DNA of 64,000 nucleotides from Pratylenchus scribneri (taxonomy: Eukaryota > Nematoda > Chromadorea > Rhabditida > Pratylenchidae), in assembly GCA_030063045.1 (NCBI GenBank), contig JAQSEB010000033.1, positions 1,488,001 to 1,552,000 on the forward strand, in the 5' to 3' direction. Position numbers and translations under genes: made by a program. This document shows, piece by piece, positions 35,113-45,621 of the stretch. Numbering within the stretch: position 1 is the stretch's first letter; every line of letters begins with the position of its first letter. Under the pieces are notes generated by a model. It was not told the origin of the DNA. It worked only from the letters and a program-made list of their open reading frames with translations, and did no database searches.

Positions 35113-35545
35113 GGTGATTTCAAATTGTAGAAATCATGAAAAAGCTAGCAATGATTTCGAAATGGCAGAAATCATGGTTGTTAAAGGGGCCAAAATGGGA
35201 ACGAATAATTGATTCAAAAATGCGGGAATCAAGCCAACATAATTGATTTCAAAAGGCGGAAATCAAGTCAAATAATTGATTTCAAAAGGCGGAAATCAAG
35301 TCAAATAATTGATTTCAAAAGGCGGAAATCAAGTCAAATAATTGATTTCAAAAGGCGGAAATCATTTGCCAGATTTCAAAGGCTGAAATCATTTGCCAGA
35401 TTTCAAAGGCTGAAATCATTCGCCAATTTATTTCAAAGGCGGAAATCAAGCCAAAATAATTGATTTCAAACGGCTGAAATCAGTATAATAATTAACTTGA
35501 CCAATTAAGGCCCAAGGTGTTGATTTCTAAAGGCGGAAATCAATT
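35113..35545. repeat. Array of about twelve short hairpins
   Basis: Repeated short palindromes with arms TTGATTTC and GAAATCAA around an 8-nt loop, usually AAAAGGCG. The core (35244-35363) has a 33-bp period with identical units. The flanking ones are spaced unevenly, vary in loop length, and have one-base changes, some compensated in the opposite arm (for example GATTC/GAATC near 35211-35231). Further members sit near 35115, 35152 and 35521. They lie in the unique spacer between the two copies of the 1.6-kb duplication. Confidence 0.85.
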
Positions 35546-36085
35546 CAAAATCAAGCAAATAAACTGGTGCAAAATGATGTTGCACAAAATAATTGGAACG
35601 GATCATTTTTGTAGAAAAATAAGCAAAATGGACAATAAAAGGCCCGAGGACAAATCACTCTCAATTTATTCACAGAATGAAAATACGCCATATTGACCTC
35701 ATTGACTATAATCCACTATAGGGAAGGCAGTCAGCGGATTAGCTTCGCCATTCCCTGGGTCCCATAATTACAGTATTGTGGCCGACTTGGGCTTTGGAAT
35801 GTTCATATTGGATGACCCAGCCATTTCTTTATGATATTGAATGGCTTGAAAAAATAGCAATAAGAATTAGAAGGATGAAATAATTTTTATCGACATTTCC
35901 TTCATTATTAAAAATAATCCTTTAAATTTAAAAAGAGAATTCAAAAAAATCGGCAATTTTAGATCTTTCCAAGTTTACAATTTAAAGCCGATTGTGATCT
36001 CGGAAATCCAATTTAATATAGTAAATCAATTTAATATCCAAAATACCAATTAATATAGCCGCAAATAATTCGCGCAAAGGGCATT

Positions 36086-36154
36086 TTGTGACCGAAAAGG
36101 TCACAATAAGAAGCCAAGCCCAGGCTAGGGTGGCATTTCGATGGTGGCTTATTG
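36086..36154. repeat. Nested inverted repeats in the 33.5-38.7 kb spacer
   Basis: A perfect 8-bp-arm palindrome, TTGTGACC/GGTCACAA with loop GAAAA (36086-36106), overlaps a larger one whose arms are CAATAAGAAGCCA (36104-36116) and TGGCTTATTG (36145-36154, with a 2-base bulge). The function is unknown. Remnants of a mobile element or a structured RNA are possible. Confidence 0.6.
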
Positions 36155-36850
36155 CCAAACCGAATTGATTTAATCAATAATAAAAATCAAAATCAGCAAT
36201 TTTAATCCTTTGAAATTAGACTTTTGAAAATTATAAGGTCCATTAGAATTTGGGAAAACCATAGCAAATTATTATAAATTTAATATAAAATAATTGTGGC
36301 GCAAATCGCAAAAAGGCCAATTAACATGGAGATTTGGCTTAAGCCGATTAAGTAATGTAAAATCTGCTTTAAAGATAAAGGGAAAAATCCAAGGAGTATG
36401 GTGCCCCAAGTCAAAAAAGGTATCAAAGGCCAATTAACGTGGCTCAAAAAGCTGATTGAATATTATGAGTCTGCCTAATATTGGAATTGGAACGAAAGCC
36501 AATCAATATATAAATGCGACTCAAAAATTTACCGCAAAATATGGATTCTTCAGAGAATTTGGGAGGCGGCCAAGGGGGGATATCCGGCCACCAAAACAGG
36601 GTCGCCTTATCCACAAAATATGAAAGGCATCTCATTTTAATTGACCTTTCTTTGAATTGGACGGCTAATTCACACCATCCTTTGATATAGTCCTTATAAA
36701 GAGCGTCCAAAGACCTTTTTATTCCCAGTAATTTTTGACAAATAATTTGATTGTGATTATGATGACTCCGCCTGAGGTCAAAGAGTGAAATGATTATTGA
36801 CAATATTTTTCGCCAATTCAATTTTAAACTTTCACTGAATAAAATGTGCG

Positions 36851-36958
36851 CATTGTTGATGATTGTAGCAAATTTTGGCCATGTCCCGAACTCATTGGAC
36901 TTTGCCCTTCTTCTTCAATTACTTTGTAGCTGGATCTTTTTGCTATTGAAGAAAACAT
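36851..36958 (-). pseudogene. Orphan copy of the ATG9 N-terminal exon start
   Basis: Encodes the first 36 ATG9 residues (MFSSIAKRSSYKVIEEEGQ onward) from an ATG at 36956-36958, then leaves the duplicated segment and hits a stop after about eight unrelated codons. It retains the same upstream sequence as real ATG9, so it could be transcribed, but it encodes no transmembrane part. Confidence 0.85.
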
Positions 36959-38469
36959 TTTTAATTTTTAAAGCATAATCTGAAATTTTTTATATTAAGT
37001 ATTTTTTATGTTTTTCAAAGTGAAAAATGTAAGGAAGAAAGAGAAACAAATAAAATTGTCTTGGATTATTGATTGGAATGGAGACAAAATAAAAATTTAT
37101 GATGATAATTGATAAGCTTCTAGACTTATTTACAATTAACAATAAATTCTTTTTGGTGAAGACGCGCACCTAATGGAAAATGGACCGAATATTTGGAATA
37201 AAAATGTGAAAGGCCCGTGAAACATTTGTGAATGGAAGAAATGAACAAAATATACGAATTATATGAATGAAGGATGAGGAAATGGAAGTGATGTTAACTT
37301 GCAAATAATTTATTTTATGGGACTGGTCCAGGGAGGATCTCAGTTTTGTTCCTTGCTCGACCTTAACTGAATATCATGTGTTTTTACTGCTGCGCTCGCT
37401 GCCCACCTGTCTAGTCATGGGGCGAGTCTGGGCTCTGGGGGAAAGCGGTCTCTGGGCCCTTTTTTCTTTTGGCAAAGACGCATTTGGAAAACCAAAATTC
37501 TTTAAAAAAAACCCGACCCACACAGCTGATGATAATGCAATGCAGCTGTATAAAATTTTTGGGAGAGAAGCTAACATATATTATTTGTGCTATTTTTGAC
37601 AGACAGATGCACTGTGTTGACGACACAACCCGAGAGGAAGGGCCAACTCAACCGCGGTCCACGACAACGCCCCGACAGGACGGATGGACCAAACCAAAGG
37701 AAGAAATGATGATCCGGGGCAAGGCAGACGGCAGCCAAACCCGAACCGAACCAATGTCCACAGCAAAAGGCAGCTGAAGACGAACCAAATGTCCACGGCA
37801 ATCCCCACGGATGATGGACGAACCTGAAAGAGAAAACCCCAAAGCCAAGAACCGAAATTGAACCCAATAAACCAAATTTGAATTAAAGGCGATCAAATAT
37901 TTATTGGGGCCAAAATAGATTATAAATGACAGCAATGGGGGGAAGGAATAAAGGAATCCAACAATTAGAGGGGTAAGGCGAGATCATTTTATATCCCATC
38001 GAGAGGGGCGTGGGCAACGGCCGAGATTCTTAATCGGGCAATGGGCCAACAAGAGAGCAAGAAGATCCTGTGCCAAAGCCAGTGGGAAGAGAGCCAAGTT
38101 GAGGAGGGGCAAGCCATTGTGCCATAGGAAGGGCCAATGGGCAGCAAGCCAATTCCAAGCAATTGGGGACGGGATAAGCGGCCGGCACAACAATGGCAAG
38201 CAATAAAGGAAGGGGGCCAAGCAGGCAAGAGCCAAGCCGTTTCAAATAATGGGCCCAAGCCAATTTGACAATTGGATGATCAGCCAATTTGATTTCTGCA
38301 AATGAAGGGAGAGGAGGGGAACCCAACTCACATCAGATTAAGATTGTTTTGGCCGTTTTTTTGCCATTTATAAACTAAAGTGGGAAAAAATGGGAAAAAG
38401 GCTATTAAATTACATGATGAAAAGAATTAAAATTATTTAAAATTAATTTGACTAAAACTGTCGAAGACA
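36851..38469. repeat. Dispersed segmental duplication, copy 2 (1,619 bp)
   Basis: Second copy of 33421-35039 in the same orientation, separated from it by 1,811 bp of other sequence. The left edge falls within ATG9 exon 1. The right edge is in TCGAAGACA, after which the two copies share a few more bases (CTGCC) and then diverge. Confidence 0.93.
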
Positions 38470-38736
38470 CACTGCCTCGTCTCGTATATTTTTGGGTCGG
38501 CTGACGAGAGTAGGCGTTATTAAAAAAAGAAAGCCAATTTTTTGGGTAAGTTAAGAAATAAATTGTATGAGTGAGAAATATGCCAGAGAAATTTTAAAAT
38601 ATTATCAAATGGCTTCTTCCATCCATTGAAAAAATAAAAATATACACGTTTTAAATGATAAACTTTATTCTTATTTTATATTATCGATCAAATTAAATAT
38701 TTACATTTAAAAAGATGACATTATTGGGGAAAATTT

Positions 38737-41700
38737 TTAAACAGGTCTATTATAATTTGTGAGTATTAAATTCATCAGGGAAGCCACAGGTAAGCCGTAT
38801 GAGACGACGGCAGCTCCGGTCAAATATTGTAATTTGCAATGAGATCGTGCCATGGCCATTCCTTCGGCAATTAATTTCAATGATGTCGATGATGCCCCAT
38901 CCCTTGAAGTGAATTTGCCATTTTGTTTATCCTTTTCATCCTTCTTCATTGTAAAACAATATTCCATCAAAGCCAGGAAGAAGCGGTCGATTTCGCCATC
39001 CGTAACCTGCCAAATGCAGCCAATAATGCAGGGACAACGGGCAATTAACAAATCATAAAGGGTGGCACGTCCGTCTGAAATAATTGAATATTTTCTGATT
39101 GAATTTAATTTAAATATTACCAAATCCAACTCCCTCATCAATAATTCGAACACTGGAACAGCCCATCAGAATTGAAACGGCGCGGCAATCGTTTTCTCGC
39201 ATTATAGTCCGTTCAACATAACGTCCACCACTGCCATGGCCAATGTAAAGGAATAGGTCGCATTGGGTGAGGGCATGACGAACTTGATCACGGGAAGGTG
39301 CCTTTCCGGTCAGTCCGCGCCATTCGACTTGATTTACGAATTCCTTTATTCTATTTTGAGTATTCATCAAATCGCCGCTTGGGTTCAGCAAATAGAATGA
39401 ATTTTGTGCATCCACTTTTCGGGGAATCTAAATTATATTATATTGATTCATAAATTTTAAATAATTCACTAACTGTTTGATAGTGGCAAAAGAGATGTTC
39501 AAAAATATGCAAAGAGGGAATGCGCAAAACATATGGAGACCGCTTGAAAATTGGAAGACTTTCCCAGGGCAATTGACTCAAAGCCGGCGGCACAGCCAAA
39601 AGTGTAAATCGTTTATGGGCAATCCTCTCATTTCGGCCTTTTTCTGTCAATTTCTTTAGCCTGACCCATTGAATTTTTTTGGATTGTGTTTTCTGCTGTT
39701 GTTCATTTTGTTGTAATAATTGTGCCAAATCTGAACATTCATTTTCATCCAAACGGTCAATCAAATGCATTAATGTCTAATAAATGAATTTTTATGATTT
39801 TCAAATTATTTAAATCTACCATTGCCGTTGATTTACTGTAAATGCCTTTTTCTGTCAATATATTAACAGTTCTGGTTGCTTCCGTTGAACCTTGGGTGTT
39901 GGGTAAAAGCAATGGAGCGGCAGAAGCAAACCATTTTGATTGAAGATCCGCACAGAATTGCTAATTAAAAAATAAAATATTAATTATTTTTTTGTCATTT
40001 CTCACTTCCATGTCCTTGTCCAATTGTTTTCGCTCATCCCAAAATATTTTTGCCCTTTCCTGCTGAATCTTCTTCACAAGTTCTTCCCTTTCCTTCTCAC
40101 TCATCAATTCGTAATCATCGCCAAAATCATCATCCAATGGACGATTTGATATCCTCGCAGATTTATCGGCGGAATCCATAATAAATTGTAATCGCATTAG
40201 CATTTCATCATTCTTCAAAATATAAACAAATTAATTTTAATAATAGTCTCACTTACTTTGTCAATTTGGAATAATTTAATGACAATTGGTTCATAGAGAG
40301 CATGGCAACGGGTCAACCAGAGGACATGATTCTCATCCATCGAAATGTTCACAAAAGTTATGTCCAATGGAAGTCGATCGATGCAACGTTGCAATTGAAT
40401 CACATTTTCAAATGCCAAATGTGCAGAATTGATATTCGCATTATTTCCAAGAATTAATGATGATGTAGTTGGACTGAAAAAAGCGAATTATTTACTAAAT
40501 AAAATATATTCTTTCACCTTTGTGTTTGATTAGAAATAAATGATTCAAACAAAGAGTCATTGTCATCAACTGCTTCAGAAACTTGTTGAATTAATGTGGC
40601 CTTTTTCCTTAAATTTAGTCGAGCCGTTTGGCGAATTGAAGGAATCATTGATTCAATATGGTAGAATGCACTCAGCCATTGACTATTGTTATAATTGAGA
40701 AGATTGCGAGCCAAAAATGAACAACAACGAAAATGCCATTCACTTTAAATAATTAAAATAATTAACAAACAATTCTGTTCTAACCGAAAGAAAAGACTTC
40801 CGTAATTTTTGAAGTCTTCAGCGGCTTCTTGAATTTGAGATGATTTTGATTGCCTCAAAAGCCTCAACAATAGCCAATTTCCTCTTTGATAAATTGGAGT
40901 GGTGGAGCATTGCTCACAAATCTATAAAGTAAATTTAAATTTCCAATATTAAAATAAATGGACCTCTATTGCCCGTTTGAGATGAAAATACGAAGATTTT
41001 GTTATTTCGGATGACTTCTCCAGGAATAGGGAACAAATTGATTTTGCGGAATAATGGACGAAAATTGGAGGGAGACGCTAAAATGGCAGATTATATTAAT
41101 AAATTTATTCAAATATATTTCCACTTTTTTCCTGTACAATTCCATTGTTCCTTTTGCTTCATTTTGTTCAACAATTTGTTTTGTAAATTGTATTGTCGGT
41201 GTTTTTTCTATTCTTCCAATTAAATTCCTCCTCAATTGTTCAGTGTTTTCCTTTCCCGGCGTTGCCTCAATCGGTGGTCTATTTTTTGGTGGTCTTCCAC
41301 GTCTTTTTGGCAAAATTGGTGTGGCTTAAATTAATTACAATTATTTTCAAAATTAATTGTAATTGACCATTTGTTGATGCATTTCTTCCCTTTTCCACTT
41401 CATTTGGTGTTTTTATCCTTTGTCTGCCTGCCGGAGTATTTTTATTCAACAGCGCTTTTTGCCTCTCATTTTCCATTATTATTTCCATAAATAGCCTCTG
41501 ACGAAGTGGTTGAATCTAAAAAAAAAGAATTATTAATCCAATTATTGTATTTTTAGCCTACCTTTTCAGTGTCCAATTCATTAAGCCGTTTTTGAAAAAG
41601 TTCAAATTGTTGGGTAGAGAATCGTTTAAACAACAATGTGACCCATTCCAATTCAAGTTCCATTGCCCAATTCGATGCTTTTATAGCACAAAATGAGCAT

Positions 41701-43482
41701 TCACAATTTGACACATGCGTTTCCAGATGAAAATGTTCTCTAGAATTAATCTTTAATTAATGTTTTTTAATTTCATTTTTACTTTTGTTCATCCGAATCG
41801 GGCAATAAATTTATTGAGGACATTTCGGCTGCCAGCATTTCATCCAAATTATTCCTTATTCTATTTGTGCTGTTATCCCCAATTCCGTGTAAATCAAAAT
41901 CAAATGAGTCATCCACGGCCGATCCTCTTCGAAAGACTGAAGGCCTAAAAAATTTGTTGAATTATTTTAAATTCTGTCAAAATAAACCAACCGAATATTT
42001 CTTTTTGGTGTGCTCAAATAATTTAAATAATAACTTGTTGAGGCGGTTCTTGGGGTCAATAATGCTTGAAGACAGTTGGCATAAAGTTCGAGTAAATGGC
42101 TTTCATTTGTTGTATTCGATTTTATGTGGAAAAGAAGTAAGAGGAAGCGGCTAGTCCAATGCACATTCCCAAATGCCATATTGTAACGCCACGATGAATA
42201 GCAAACGCCCTCCGCCTCTCGGATCATTCCCGAATCCCAAAATTCCCAACAATAAGTCATCGCGGTTTCCACATAATCGGCATAGGCGGAACAAAATCGC
42301 ACTGAAAATTGAGAGAATTATTTGGAAATGTAAAAGAAAATCTTACTGAATTCATCGCCTGATTTTGTCATTGGTTTAATGGAAGAGGGTTTTGAGCTTT
42401 TAAAAAATTCAGGAAGATAAGAGCGGACCACATTCATGCAACTTGACAGTTCCAATTCACGATGATGGAATGGATCATCAATCTAAAATATAATATTTTT
42501 CAAATTTCTTTTAATTTATTCAAATTTTGTCACCTTTCCTAAATCCGCATTCGGCATCCGACTGTTAATAATCAATGATCTCCGAACCACTGATTTTGCT
42601 ATTGAATAGAGGAATGTTTGTTGGGTAAAGTTCAGCATCATTTTAAGTTTGACGATCAATTCATCAACTGCCTTTGATTTCTCCCTCTCTTCTTTTGCAA
42701 CCGCAAGTCGATGCGCAATTTGGATGCATTCAATGCAGGCAATATATCCCTCACTGACTGGCCATTTCTGCATTGTTTTCCTCTCTTGTTCAATGAAATA
42801 GCCAAGCAATTCCCATTCTTCCAGTCGAAGGGCCCAAAGAAGACAAAGTAACCAGCAATTGGTGTCCTCGAATCGGGTAAAACGTAAAAGAATCCAAAGG
42901 CAGTGTATAGCCTCATAATACTAAAAATTACAAATTATTAAACCATGTGAAATATAAATATAACCTTATATTCAAGAAAGCAGAAACCAACAATGAATTT
43001 CATTAGATTTTGGCATGCTAGCATCGATTGAGGTTCACTGGAAATATAATGGTATTGTGAAGTCGTCTTCAATGTTTTGATTATTAATTGCCAATCATCC
43101 ATCATATCCTTAATTTTGGTTTTTTAATAAAATTGAAATTTAGATTTACCTCGACCCGTGGTGTTTCACATCGTTCATGGCACTTTGCGAATGCAGCACA
43201 AAATGGTTTATGATGCGTAGACAAATTATATGAGTTGAAGAAACCTTCATCAAAAAATTGTCGCTGCTCTTCAGTCTCGCCATATTCCTCATAAATCTTT
43301 AAAATTTTTAACATTATTTTGGACAAAAATAAATAAACTTGTTCTTGAATCCGCTGAAGAGTCAAAACATATCGGCTGACCTGGCATTGGCATTTTCGGA
43401 AGATTTGAAGTTTCTTGATCGAAGGAATGCCCGTACTTGATGTAGTAGATAAGCCAGTATTATTCATATTGATCGAATTCAT
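38737..43482 (-). CDS. Separase (cohesin-cleaving cysteine protease, C50)
   Basis: Protease that cleaves the kleisin subunit of cohesin at anaphase and supports meiotic exit and cortical granule release in nematodes. The C-terminal protease domain is clear: QLPWESLPIFKRSPYVLRIPSL, the catalytic histidine in CDLFLYIGHGSGGRYV, and the catalytic cysteine in VSILMGCSS followed by DGRATLYDLLIARCPCIIGCIWQVTDGEIDRF. The stop is at 38737-38739. The N-terminal two thirds are helical repeats over many exons to an ATG at 43480-43482, for roughly 1,200 residues, close to nematode separases and shorter than vertebrate ones. An acceptor (AATTTAG) just upstream of the ATG suggests trans-splicing. A Lys/Arg-rich PKRRGRPPKNRP motif near 41290 may be an AT-hook or nuclear signal. 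The N-terminal exon boundaries were not all checked. Confidence 0.92.
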
Positions 43483-44073
43483 TAATGTATGCAAATTCGT
43501 GATTATTGATTATCTAAATTTTATTTGTATTACTTCATTTTCCATCTATTTATGAAGTATGATTGATCCAATAAAAATGTAGAAATAATCTATTTTTACT
43601 AGCCAAAATAATTTCTCAAAAAATTAGAACGAAAAAATTTTAGGTATTCGCATTCGTTTTCCATTTTTATATTTTTTTCCCATTTTATAATCCTAAAAAT
43701 TTTAAAAACCAAAATTGGCGCAAAAAGAGAGTGGAGAGGAAAATAAAATAAAAAAATAAATAAATCAATAATCAATAAATGAAAAAATCACATAAATTTT
43801 AAAGATTTCAAGGCAAATTTTCTGGAATTTTATTGTATTTAGCAAAATTTAAAAATCACACGAAAAATAATTGACATGGGCAAGGACGATTTTAATTAAA
43901 ATAAAACACAATTATACGGGGGAGAGGGAGATGGGGGAGGAGGAGGATGATATGATAAATACGATAAGATCATAAATAGGAGGTGCAATACAATTAAATT
44001 ATTGGGGAGAATGATGGATTTGAGGAGCATCGAAATTTAAAATTTTTATTCAACAAATTTTCTCCTTTCATTT
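43483..44073. other. Intergenic region between separase and the ZHP-like gene
   Basis: AT-rich with A-rich runs (43735-43790) and a G-rich GGGGGAGAGGGAGATGGGGGAGGAGG stretch, written here in part only as a composition note, at about 43918-43945. No gene was seen. Confidence 0.45.
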
Positions 44074-45140
44074 TCAAAGAAACATTGATGATGGCGGCGT
44101 TGGATGAATTCCGAACGATCGAGGCAGCACAGGACCTTCAAAAATTAAAACAATTTAGCGGGTTTAATTTTTGTTCTGACCTTTGGTGATGCGACCAGAC
44201 ATAAGCGGACCAGTTCCAATTGAATGAGGAGGACGAAAAGGCATAGATGATGATGATGGTGTGTCGAACCCGGATGGCTGATGAGAACGCACGGACATTG
44301 AACGACTGTATTGAGCACAAACCACCGGCTTCAAAGGCCTGGTCCGAATTTTGGTCGCAAATGAGAAGCCAGGAGTGACATAATGATGGAAATGTTTGCC
44401 CGGAGCAGAATCGTCGTTGGATGATGTATTGTTATTCGAATGGAGCGATGGCGAATTCACTAGGCCGTTGAGTGTGCGCATCGTATCGTTCAATCTATAA
44501 AAGCCGATTTAGAATTGTCAAAATAATATAATCCATATAAATACCTTGATGCCAATGAATTGTTATTGCCTCTCTCCCGCTGTAATTCGTCTCGCAAATG
44601 TTTCTTCTCCTCAAACAATTTTTGTTCTGCTTCGGCCTGTCGTTTGAGTTGCGCCTCCAAAGATTGGATTTTGTTCATGTACTAAAAAAGATTTCATTTA
44701 TAATTTACACCCAAAAAAATATTTACCACGTCATGTTGATGTTTCAAAAGTCGACTACGCTGGTCCTCCTGGAAGATGATGGCAGCGCTCAACATCTTCA
44801 AATGTTCATAAATCAATTGTTTTGGCGGCTTAAACATATCCAAAATGTCCGGTCGCATGTTGCGATTGATGGCTGTATAGTTTGCGTTCCGGCCACATGC
44901 TTGACAAAGTCCACCCGGATCGTTATGGCCATCTGAAATAGAATATTTCCACCTAATTTAATTTTTAATTTAATACCTTGTTTTACGCATTTGTGGCAGA
45001 TGATGTGGCCACATGTGGTGAAAAAGAAATTGTTGTTGGTTGGTGACGGAATATCATAGCATTTATTGCCTTTTAATTTGATTATTTAAATTTTGTTAAA
45101 TGAATTACTTACAATGGACCCAAACATTATCCTCTGCCAT
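44074..45140 (-). CDS. RING-type ZHP/RNF212/HEI10-like meiotic crossover protein
   Basis: The family are SUMO/ubiquitin E3-like proteins on the synaptonemal complex that promote crossover designation. The - strand start MAEDNVWVHCNKCYDIPSP opens directly into a short N-terminal RING: CNKC, then FFFTTCGHIICHKCVKQ and GLCQACGRN, giving paired C/C, C/H/C/C and C/C ligands. A coiled coil follows (NKIQSLEAQLKRQAEAEQKLFEEKKHLRDE), then a Ser/Pro/Arg-rich tail with HHYVTPGFSFATKIRTRP and a stop at 44074-44076. RING, then coiled coil, then a disordered tail is the ZHP-3/RNF212 layout. Which of the nematode ZHP-1 to -4 paralogs it represents cannot be told. Its neighbour separase also acts in meiosis, but 590 bp apart is no strong link. 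Confidence 0.85.
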
Positions 45141-45224
45141 TGCTGTCGTTTTGCTCAATTCAATTTATCCAATAAAACTGTGAAAATATTTTGTTCTTAA
45201 TATGTGAAAAATGATAAATATTTC

Positions 45225-45367
45225 TAGAGACCGGCAAAAATGAAATCTGCGGGATTGCGGACGGGATTTTTTTCCCCAATTTTTGCGGGACGGATCCGCT
45301 GCGGGATTAATCCCGCGGGATAATCCCGCAAAATCCTGCGCGGGATCCCGTCCCGTGCCGGTCTCTA
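45225..45367. mobile_element. MITE-like element, 143 bp with terminal inverted repeats
   Basis: The ends are perfect 12-bp inverted repeats, TAGAGACCGGCA and TGCCGGTCTCTA. The interior is GC-rich and itself palindromic, built from CGGGA/TCCCG blocks (GCGGGATTAATCCCGCGGGA), in strong contrast to the AT-rich flanks. It has no coding capacity. The terminal TA may be a target-site dinucleotide, as with Tc1/mariner-type insertions. It lies 85 bp upstream of the ZHP-like start. Confidence 0.75.
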
Positions 45368-45621
45368 ATTATTTCATTGAAATTAAACATTTTATTGAAC
45401 AAATGAATTCATTTTTATGCTTAATTTATTCCAATAATTCCCAAATATTTGCTAAAAATAAATAAGTTAACTTTCACAAATAAAAAAATGAAATTAAATT
45501 ATTTTATAATATTTATTCAAGTCATTCATAATCAATGGAAAAAACAATAATTAGAACAAAATAACTGAAAAAACAAAAAAAAACAATATTTTAGGTCAAA
45601 ATAATATAATATTGCTCCAAT

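Noticed and set aside
35209..35463. 84-codon frame with repeated IIDFKRRKSSQ
   Set aside because: It is the hairpin array read through. The 33-bp period equals eleven codons, so openness is expected by chance.
35113..35545. CRISPR array
   Set aside because: Regular spacing and palindromic repeats look superficially similar, but spacers are repeated rather than unique, units are irregular, and the DNA is from an intron-bearing animal genome.
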